DNA of 32,212 nt. Origin: Synergistaceae bacterium (lineage in GTDB: Bacteria; Synergistota; Synergistia; Synergistales; Aminobacteriaceae). The position numbers and the translations under genes are program-made. The stretch lies in the NCBI GenBank assembly GCA_017449135.1, contig JAFSKE010000074.1, forward strand, positions 1-32,212, in the 5' to 3' direction. Positions 26,401 through 32,212 of the stretch are shown piece by piece (within the stretch, counting starts at the first letter, position 1; each line of letters begins with the position of its first letter). The notes under the pieces are model-generated. The model saw only the letters and a list, made by a program, of their open reading frames with translations. It was not told the DNA's origin and made no database searches.

Positions 26401-27467
26401 CGGCACTTCTTGTAGGTTGGGACGATGATTATCCTGTCGAAAATTTCAAAGAAGATATGAGGCCTAAAAACAAAGGTGCATGGCTTGTCCGTACGAGCAT
26501 AAATACGAATCCTATAGGCGATAAATACGGTTGTTTTTGGATGTCATACGAGCAGGCTGCAACAAATACCGGAATAGTAGACCTGAGAGTGTTTGTTGTT
26601 TCCGAAGATAATACGTCATCACTCAATCAGGCCGGAAACACAGGTGAGAATACAAATATCACATATTCATGGTCAGCGAATATATTTTATTCAAGACGCA
26701 ATGAAAGTCTGATTCGTGTAGCGTTTAATACTACGGACAATAATGCTCATTACAATATTTTCGTAAACAATTTCGGCAAAATACAGCCTACTGATCCAGG
26801 AAAAACCGAAAACTGTATAGCAAGCGGGGATATTCCTTATGCCGGTTATCACACTGTAGATTTGCCTACGCCAGTGAATTTGTATAACGGAGATTATTAC
26901 TCGATTATTTTGGAATTAACACCAAGTAGCGGTTCAAGTTACAAATATCCTACTGCAGCAGCGGCTAATATCGAAAATTATGCAAATATAACCGTAAATG
27001 AAGGAGAAAACTTCTTTGCGGCAGGTTCTCCGGTACCTTCTGTATGGCAAGACGGAAAGACTGTTGAAGGAGGCCCGTTTAACGCATGTATACAAGCATT
27101 TACGGTTGAGAGAATAACTGACGAAACAGCACCTTCAATCACGACAGAATCGTTGCCGAATGCTTATATCGGCGAAGATTACAAATTTCAGTTAGAGGCT
27201 TCCGGGACAGAAACGATTGAATGGAGAGCGAATATTCCTGAAGGTTTTGCTTTGAGCAAAGAAGGATTATTAACTGGAAAAGCAGTAACAGCCGGAAGTT
27301 ACGAAATGAAAATTACAGCTTTTAATGATGTCGGAATGACTGATAAAACATTTACGCTTTCCGTATCAAATGAGTCTTTAGGCGGTTCAGGCGGCGGATG
27401 CAATATAGGAATAAGCGTGTTATGCTGCGTGTTTGCAGTTGTTTATATAAATATGAAACGGAGATAG
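23457..27467 (+). CDS. Surface multidomain papain-like peptidase with C-type lectin domain, Synergist-CTERM
   Basis: 1336 residues. Signal peptide about 1-24. Two tandem GLUG-like beta-helical modules start near residues 30 and 305, each beginning W-E-x-A-Y-V and containing F-x-G-Q-N-H-T-I and G-G-I-V-G repeats. A C-type lectin domain spans about 600-716 (W-E-Q-A-K-T-R-C, Y-W-I-G-A, G-F-I-C-E-F). A C1A-type peptidase follows: Q-G-N-Y-Q-T-C800-W-A-F and H981 in Q-H-A-A-L-L-V-G-W. The segment expected to give the catalytic Asn (K-N-S-W) reads R-T-S-I (R1012-T1013). Next are a lectin-like beta domain (about 1045-1220), a putative Ig-like domain (about 1224-1302) and the G-G-G-C-N-I-G tail. A V-N-A-C at 17-20 is a poor lipobox. 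Start ATG with AGGAG upstream. Confidence 0.9.
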   Translation: MKKIFVIALSVFAFLVNACTGWAAYYDEGNDGNSWETAYVINSWEDLTLMRDRVNNGSDAKGKYYKLNSDIDITINTYWRSIGLGAYEFTGHFNGQNHTINMNVDVTMYYGLFYSIATSNDEIAVKDLNITGTLKITSNDVSVSPLATRLHSGIIENCTFKGTLEVDNNDLIDDYDTIGTNSLLGGLVNHITGGTIRQCTVNAKINASNVKYTGGIVGGAFGSREKRIEDCTVEDGTEITTSGVAGGIVGFAEHSYSGGSDSVTLAENVCPSQYREVGREAHLATNDGTVSVPTFSNNDDYDLINTGETWENAYVLNNVNDFVLMLVRMDQNGGKNAEDGYYFRLSADIELNTDELSYHQVIRSDDNAISERGGYIGDNLVFRAHFDGQNHTITISGSKPLFAAIETEEGTIALRNLNIKSSGTNGIEGASLAKELKSGIIENCNFNGQIISLPTQGPALAGGLFESMSGGTVRNCTINGTIRSSTSNFGGVTASEIDSTAAYAGGIVGKMTGGTVDGCTINSEINATSYSGGIAGYISGGYIRNCKILGTLKSESNNNGYNASAGYNDGVPAANFSGNVTSNEGTTTDNTTTYINQITWNKHRYQIYNETVTWEQAKTRCEELGGHLVTITSTQEQERVQYLLENAQTDYSSYWIGAKTNNSGFWEWVTNEVFEKQYQNFAQGQPDGSGNYLEIAVNGEWYNAGNTSHGFICEFEETQDKIETAPVATDFENWRKNPSAWLQKEEGMPSGALPSPINTLHLSLNPPKDKIEIASIPAKYDLREKITLPDVKVQGNYQTCWAFASIGAMEIDYLTHKMTSLGENPDLSELHVAWFLYNDARFGYTEDVRLSNGGILEQGGDANKAVSFLGKTEIAPINETELPYSEVLKVDTENADNTVKTLLNGKETGSFDKAKIILIDAPKISDIKQEYTNDTDNINKIKKAIIDHGAVYFRYCVDKNGYNSEKEWQFYSTKDNIAAQHAALLVGWDDDYPVENFKEDMRPKNKGAWLVRTSINTNPIGDKYGCFWMSYEQAATNTGIVDLRVFVVSEDNTSSLNQAGNTGENTNITYSWSANIFYSRRNESLIRVAFNTTDNNAHYNIFVNNFGKIQPTDPGKTENCIASGDIPYAGYHTVDLPTPVNLYNGDYYSIILELTPSSGSSYKYPTAAAANIENYANITVNEGENFFAAGSPVPSVWQDGKTVEGGPFNACIQAFTVERITDETAPSITTESLPNAYIGEDYKFQLEASGTETIEWRANIPEGFALSKEGLLTGKAVTAGSYEMKITAFNDVGMTDKTFTLSVSNESLGGSGGGCNIGISVLCCVFAVVYINMKRR

Positions 27468-27609
27468 TATAAATGTTTCGTTCATATTTATGTTTTGTTC
27501 GTAACGGACGAGAGGAAAAACCTCCTTAATACGAATTTTATGAAATAAAGCGCACTGAACTTAAAGGAAGAATTTTTATTTATGTTAAAAATCTTTAAGG
27601 AGGAAAATT

Positions 27610-30600
27610 ATGAGAAATAAAAAGTTTGCAGGTATTCTTGCATTGACAATGCTTGTAATATTTGCGTTTGTAGGTGAAAGTTTTGCTCTTGCTACCAGTT
27701 CACCTTATCATGTCTCAGCGATTGTCCCGGGTACTACGCTTTCATGGGAACAATATGCAGCGCAAACTACTACATACAGCGTTTTTTCTGACTATTATTA
27801 TGTTAATTCAACGGAATATACTTGGAGAAAATTAAATTCAAACTGTTTCTATTTTGCCAGACTTGTTACAAACAAAATGAGAGAAGTTGATTTTAATCTT
27901 CAGACAAGCGGTATGAGAGCTATAGCATTCAGCAGTGTTAAAGGCATAGGCTCATTATCAGGAAAAAACGTCAATGATATTGCTAAACTTGTCGGACAAC
28001 ATCTGAATGATGTCAGCGGTACTCCTACAGAACAGCAGGTAAAGAATATTTTTTCATCTGCTCAAATAGGAGATGTAATTCAGTTTCGCGGTTGGTCAAG
28101 CAAATCTCAGCATACAATGGTTCTTGCGAGTAAAAGTGACAGCGGATTTGAAACCCTCGAAGGAAACAGACCTAATAACTCTGTAAGAAACTATTCAATA
28201 AGTTACAGCGATTTTAGAAGTTGGCTTGCAGCAGCAGGCACTTCAGGTGGATTTTCGATCTATCACTTTGGGACAGGTGAAGTTCCTCCCCCCACACCAG
28301 ATAACGGCGGAGGAAACAATGAATCATACAGCTCAAGGCCAAGTATAAATCAGGGATTGCGTAATTTAACAACAAGTTCGTATGCTAAAGTTTTCACAAA
28401 ATCATCGTCCAGATATTATAATTTATACACAAATTCAGAACTTACTCAACGACGTTCAAGCAGTTGGATTGATGAAGGCGAAGAATGCTGGATTACTGGT
28501 GTTGGTTGGAACAGTAAAAACGTACCGTATGCACAAATTTCATTCCCATTAAGCAATAGCAGTCGTGCAACAGCATACGTAAGTCTACAAGACGCTTTCG
28601 TTTCAGGTACTCTGTATAACTCGCCTAAAACTGCTGCTTCAAAATCAGGTTCGTTAGCAAGACGTAAGAATGGTGCAAAATATTCATCATATTGGATTGA
28701 TCCAGGTGATAAAGTTTATCTTCTTACAAAAGAAGATGGCTGGTGTCAGGTGCTTTATCCTACAGGAAATCTCTGGAGGATTGCATGGCTTACTGAAAGT
28801 GAATACAATAGCATAATTCCAGATGTATATGATTTCAGTATCAAAACCTCACAATATCTTAATCAGGGATATTTGCAGAAATCTTATAATCAAAAATTGG
28901 AGACTTCGCCGGCAGTGTCAGGTGTTACATGGTCAGTTATTTCTGGAACGTTACCTCAAGGATTAAACTTGAACGCAAGCAATGGAACAATCTCGGGAAC
29001 TCCTACAAAAGCAGGTACTTATACATTTGCCGTAAGGGCTACATATAATAGTATAAGTAAGTCAAAAGCATTCAGAATATCTGTAACGAATACTGATGAA
29101 CACAAGGATACAAGCATAAATTTCACGTATGATTTCAAGAATTTTTATGCTAATGAATCTTATCAGGATTACATCACCATTCAAGATAATTCTGCTAACA
29201 CAAACAGGTCTATCAGAAATTACTCATTCAGAGTTGTTAGCGGGATATTGCCGTCAGGCTTAGAAATTTTGGAGCAGAGTTATCGTAATGGCAAGAGTGT
29301 CGCTCAGGTATTTTTGAGGGGCTATGCAACAACGTCACGCTGGTACACCTTTACACTGCGGGCAAAGAGAATCAGTGATGGAGGTTACAACGATAAAACG
29401 TTCAGTATTTACATTCGTCCGTCTCGAACAGTTAATCCATGGCGTAATTCCAGAATGTATATTAATTATACTTTTGCTAATGGAACGCTTGGACAATCAT
29501 ATTATGACTGGGTTTCAGTTGGAAATGGTACGGCACCTATTACAGTTACCAGAGTAGGAAACGGCGAACTTCCTCCAGGCTTAACTGTAGGTCGAGCAGC
29601 AGGATACGCTGGAAGAAGATTACATTTGTCAGGTGTTGCTAAGAGATCCGGAACTTTCAACTTCACTTTGAGGGCAACAGGTGCCGACGGAGGTTATGTA
29701 GAAAAAGCATTTACTGTAACTATTGCGAATAACCCGAATTATCGTCAAGGTGATCCTGATGACGGAAAGGCAACTAAGCCGAAATTTTCATCGAAGAAAC
29801 TTCCGAACGCTATAATTGGTCAGGATTATGAAGCTCAACTTGAAGCATATGGAACTACACCGCTCAAATGGACAGCCGAAGAGCCTTTGCCTGACGGATT
29901 TATAATTGACGAAGATACCGGACGGCTTGCAGGTACTCCGACACAATTAGGAAAGTACAGATTCAGAATCAAGATTACAAATTCCGCAGGTTCTGTAACA
30001 AAAACTTTGAAACTTAAAGTCGTACGGGAAGAACCTACGATAATCACTGAATCCCTTGAAGAGGGTTTTGTCGGCGAGGAATATCTTGCACAGCTTGAGG
30101 CGGAAGGAAGCAATCCAATTAAATGGAGCAAGAGCGGAAGTCTGCCAAAAGGTTTGAAACTTGACAAGACGAACGGGATCATTTACGGAACACCTAAAAA
30201 GGCCGGAACTTATAACTTCACTATCAGAGCCAAGAACAAAGCCGGGAAGTTTGAACTACCGATGCAAATCATAATCAGAGGTGAAGATACTGAAATTACA
30301 AAACAGGAAAATCCTGCTGATTATAATGATGAGGCTATTGAAAACGAGGACGTTTTAGAAGAAGATGGAGACACCGAAATTGCTGAAAAAGCTACGAGCA
30401 CAGGTGGATTCTCTGCAAATCCTAACGTTCAGGAAAAAGCTGAAGCAACAGGCAATAACAGTATTCAAACTGCTCTCAACGTTTTAAGCGATGATGAAAA
30501 GTTTGACGGTTCTGTAAACATTTCTCCTTCAACTCCGTTAAATTTCAGTATCGGTAACTGGGTTGATGAATTTGGTAGAAGCATTAACGTCTCCGATGTT

Positions 30601-30879
30601 AAAGTTTTAGTCAATGATGAGGTTGTCGAAAATGTCGAAATTTCGGACAAGGGAACGTTCACACTGTCATCTGATTTAGTCCAAGGTGAATTTACTGTCC
30701 AAGCAAAAGCTAATTCAAATGGACGCGAATTTAAGACCAATGAGATTAATATTATGGCAAGTTCTGAAAATGAAAACGATGGCAATAATGAACAAAATTC
30801 GTCAGGAGGATGTAACGTTGGAGTTTTCGGAATGATTATCTGCGGGGCTGTCCTATTCCTGCGAAGAAAAAATAAATAG
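27610..30879 (+). CDS. Surface protein: CHAP/NlpC-like Cys-His domain, SH3-like pair, five Ig-like repeats, Synergist-CTERM
   Basis: 1089 residues. Signal peptide about 1-27. The N-terminal domain (about 55-220) has C79 in N-S-N-C-F-Y-F-A, G-D-V-I-Q-F and H168 in S-Q-H-T-M-V-L, the layout of CHAP or NlpC/P60 peptidoglycan amidases/endopeptidases. Two SH3-like domains follow (about 256-335 and 335-403), the kind that bind cell wall. Five putative Ig-like (He_PIG-type) repeats run from about 414 to 893, each with L-P-x-G-L and G-T-P-x-x-A-G-T-Y or a close variant. An acidic linker (894-945) and another beta domain precede the G-G-C-N-V-G tail. Start ATG with AAGGAGG 8 bases upstream. A cell-wall-remodelling or adhesion role is inferred. 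Confidence 0.88.
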   Translation: MRNKKFAGILALTMLVIFAFVGESFALATSSPYHVSAIVPGTTLSWEQYAAQTTTYSVFSDYYYVNSTEYTWRKLNSNCFYFARLVTNKMREVDFNLQTSGMRAIAFSSVKGIGSLSGKNVNDIAKLVGQHLNDVSGTPTEQQVKNIFSSAQIGDVIQFRGWSSKSQHTMVLASKSDSGFETLEGNRPNNSVRNYSISYSDFRSWLAAAGTSGGFSIYHFGTGEVPPPTPDNGGGNNESYSSRPSINQGLRNLTTSSYAKVFTKSSSRYYNLYTNSELTQRRSSSWIDEGEECWITGVGWNSKNVPYAQISFPLSNSSRATAYVSLQDAFVSGTLYNSPKTAASKSGSLARRKNGAKYSSYWIDPGDKVYLLTKEDGWCQVLYPTGNLWRIAWLTESEYNSIIPDVYDFSIKTSQYLNQGYLQKSYNQKLETSPAVSGVTWSVISGTLPQGLNLNASNGTISGTPTKAGTYTFAVRATYNSISKSKAFRISVTNTDEHKDTSINFTYDFKNFYANESYQDYITIQDNSANTNRSIRNYSFRVVSGILPSGLEILEQSYRNGKSVAQVFLRGYATTSRWYTFTLRAKRISDGGYNDKTFSIYIRPSRTVNPWRNSRMYINYTFANGTLGQSYYDWVSVGNGTAPITVTRVGNGELPPGLTVGRAAGYAGRRLHLSGVAKRSGTFNFTLRATGADGGYVEKAFTVTIANNPNYRQGDPDDGKATKPKFSSKKLPNAIIGQDYEAQLEAYGTTPLKWTAEEPLPDGFIIDEDTGRLAGTPTQLGKYRFRIKITNSAGSVTKTLKLKVVREEPTIITESLEEGFVGEEYLAQLEAEGSNPIKWSKSGSLPKGLKLDKTNGIIYGTPKKAGTYNFTIRAKNKAGKFELPMQIIIRGEDTEITKQENPADYNDEAIENEDVLEEDGDTEIAEKATSTGGFSANPNVQEKAEATGNNSIQTALNVLSDDEKFDGSVNISPSTPLNFSIGNWVDEFGRSINVSDVKVLVNDEVVENVEISDKGTFTLSSDLVQGEFTVQAKANSNGREFKTNEINIMASSENENDGNNEQNSSGGCNVGVFGMIICGAVLFLRRKNK

Positions 30880-30904
30880 GGGATTTACTCCCCTATTTTA
30901 TTTT
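30877..30904. terminator. Bidirectional terminator between convergent surface genes
   Basis: Perfect 7-bp stem TAGGGGA / TCCCCTA with loop TTTAC, followed by TTTTATTTTAT on the plus strand and by TATTTATTTTTT on the minus strand. The stem includes the stop codon of the plus-strand gene. Confidence 0.85.
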
Positions 30905-30933
30905 ATGTTTCTCATAAATAAATTCATTTGAAT

Positions 30934-32212
30934 TTAATTCTTGCTTTTCAACATCATCAATCCTGCTGCAAACAAAATCATCGCTCCAAATCCTAAATTA
31001 CAGCCTCCTCCGCTGCTTCCAATAATCGGAGTAACGGATCCTGCCGAAATCGTTACGTCCATTTTTACATCGTTGAAGCCCGTTATGTAATTGTATGTAA
31101 CTTCGGAAACAGGTGAACTGAATTTTATTTCCCCCGTCTCTTTATCGTAAGATTCCGGTAATATTTCGTTCCCGTTCGCATCTTTGGCTTTTATGTCCGT
31201 CAAATTCGCAAAATATGATGTGTCGCCCTCTGCCGATGCGGAAATTCTGTTCAACGTGAAAAATATTGATATGTTGAATATCGCAGGGATTGTCGAAACT
31301 CTTTCCCTCTGTCCTTCACATTCAAGTATTGAAAGATTCGGGAGCAGTGTATTCGTCCAGTCAAATCTCAAAAAACGATTCCTCTTGAATGAAAGTTTTT
31401 TCAAGTTTGTACAGCCTTCAACATTAAACATTTTTTCGTCAAAACTACAGTTATCAAATATCAGATTTTGAAGGTTTGCACAGTTTTTCACGTTCATCGA
31501 TTTCAAATTCTGACTGTTGCTGACATCTAAGGACAAAATCTGCGTGTTCCCTTCAACGTCAAGACTCTCAAGATTTTCACAGCCCTTTGCATCAAAATCT
31601 TTCACGTTGCTGCCCTTCAATGAAATATTTTTGACTGTCCCATTGTTCGAGATTTTCACCGTCGTTATCGTTTTCGGCAGTGTATTGAAATCAATGTTTT
31701 CCTCCGTTAAAACCGTTTCCGACAAATCCAAAGATACAAGCGTTGTAAAGTTTTTCAGGTCTTCGGCGAGATTTGAAACCGTGCTTGTAATTTTCAAAGT
31801 TGTGATTTTTGCTTTCTGTTCGGGTTTCAAATTCAAAATTTCCTGCTCCGTGTAGGATTCTTTGATTTCAGGTTCGGGCTCGTAGTCAGGCGAAGGCTTG
31901 GGGTCATCAGAGTCAGTTGTCGGAGTCGTTGAAGGATTCGTATCCGTTTTTGTTTCTTCGGGTGTTTTAGCCGGGCTTCCAGAGGCTGGGTCAGGGTCGG
32001 GATCGGGATTCGGATCAGGATCGGGATCGGGGTCAGGGTCAGGATCGGGAGTCGGGGCTGCATTCACTTTAATGCTCACGGTTTTGTCAGCAGACGCAGT
32101 TACATCACCGCTTGAAACTGTCGCCGTAACTTTCACGCTGTATTCGTTTACCTGTGCAGTTGATTTTACCGTCAAAGTTCCGTTCGCAAAATTCATTCCT
32201 TCAACGCTCTCC
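30934..32212 (-). CDS. Leucine-rich-repeat Synergist-CTERM surface protein, 5' end cut by window edge
   Basis: The frame is open through the right edge (codons before the ATG at 32196 read E-S-V-E-G), so this is only the C-terminal part of a longer protein. In order: the end of an Ig/cadherin-like domain (V-N-E-Y-S-V-K-V-T-A-T-V), a (Pro-Asp)n linker coded by 31988-32053, a Thr/Pro/Asp-rich stretch, a leucine-rich-repeat region (repeats such as N-L-E-S-L-D-V-E-G-N, S-L-D-V-S-N-S-Q-N-L), a short beta domain and the tail G-G-G-C-N-L-G-F-G-A-M with a hydrophobic helix and K-S-K-N. LRR regions in such surface proteins usually bind protein partners or host molecules; the ligand is unknown. Convergent with the previous surface gene. 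Confidence 0.85.
   Translation of the reverse strand, partial: ESVEGMNFANGTLTVKSTAQVNEYSVKVTATVSSGDVTASADKTVSIKVNAAPTPDPDPDPDPDPDPNPDPDPDPASGSPAKTPEETKTDTNPSTTPTTDSDDPKPSPDYEPEPEIKESYTEQEILNLKPEQKAKITTLKITSTVSNLAEDLKNFTTLVSLDLSETVLTEENIDFNTLPKTITTVKISNNGTVKNISLKGSNVKDFDAKGCENLESLDVEGNTQILSLDVSNSQNLKSMNVKNCANLQNLIFDNCSFDEKMFNVEGCTNLKKLSFKRNRFLRFDWTNTLLPNLSILECEGQRERVSTIPAIFNISIFFTLNRISASAEGDTSYFANLTDIKAKDANGNEILPESYDKETGEIKFSSPVSEVTYNYITGFNDVKMDVTISAGSVTPIIGSSGGGCNLGFGAMILFAAGLMMLKSKN
31988..32053 (-). repeat. Hexanucleotide repeat coding for a Pro-Asp linker
   Basis: About eleven near-exact 6-base units (GGGTCA, GGATCG and close variants on the plus strand). On the coding strand they give alternating Pro-Asp with one Asn. 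It separates the Ig-like and LRR parts of the protein. Confidence 0.85.

Noticed and set aside
27468-27609. Terminator or regulatory RNA between the two big surface genes
   Set aside because: Only weak 4-6 bp hairpins (near 27476 and 27513) without a convincing T-run; a tiny frame from the ATG at 27582 overlaps the next start but lacks support.
1-32212. tRNA genes, CRISPR arrays, prophage genes
   Set aside because: All gaps were read on both strands; no cloverleaf, no regularly spaced direct repeats and no phage structural genes were found.

Overview
The window looks like a chromosomal segment from a low-GC member of the Synergistetes (Synergistota). The main reason is that four separate proteins end in the same kind of tail: a Gly/Ser-rich stretch, a G-G-C-N/D motif, a hydrophobic segment and a short basic end. 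This matches the Synergist-CTERM sorting signal. A flagellar FlgL, a B12-dependent ribonucleotide reductase and a whiA-pgk-tpiA cluster fit that placement. Many starts are TTG or GTG behind clear Shine-Dalgarno sequences, and several coding starts below were trimmed on that basis.

Layout. 1-2970: the 3' part of flgL (cut by the left edge), followed with no gap by an IS200/IS605-type element that carries only tnpB. 2980-5690: class II ribonucleotide reductase nrdJ with its terminator, then an intergenic palindromic repeat. 5687-10187: a minus-strand operon whiA-pgk-tpiA plus an unknown secreted protein. 10262-12392: an unknown small secreted protein, then a sodium/solute symporter of the PutP type. 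12419-15970: a divergent unit in which an HxlR regulator with a conserved N-terminal Cys faces a four-gene operon (Old-Yellow-Enzyme-like reductase, alpha/beta hydrolase, MIF-type tautomerase, DsbA-fold protein without its CxxC). 15996-21306: ileS, a small secreted protein, a second copy of the palindromic repeat, and aspS. 21338-21765: a self-regulated-looking XRE repressor. 21893-32212: a block of four large exported Synergist-CTERM proteins. One is Pro/Thr-linked. One combines GLUG-like repeats, a C-type lectin, a papain-like peptidase and a lectin-like domain. One combines a CHAP/NlpC-like Cys-His domain, SH3-like domains and five Ig-like repeats. The last is a leucine-rich-repeat protein that runs off the right edge.

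The two most notable units are the surface-protein block (10.3 kb) and the HxlR-controlled redox/electrophile operon. No tRNA, rRNA, CRISPR array or prophage is visible. No gene-free stretch exceeds about 180 bases; the larger gaps are described as features or findings.
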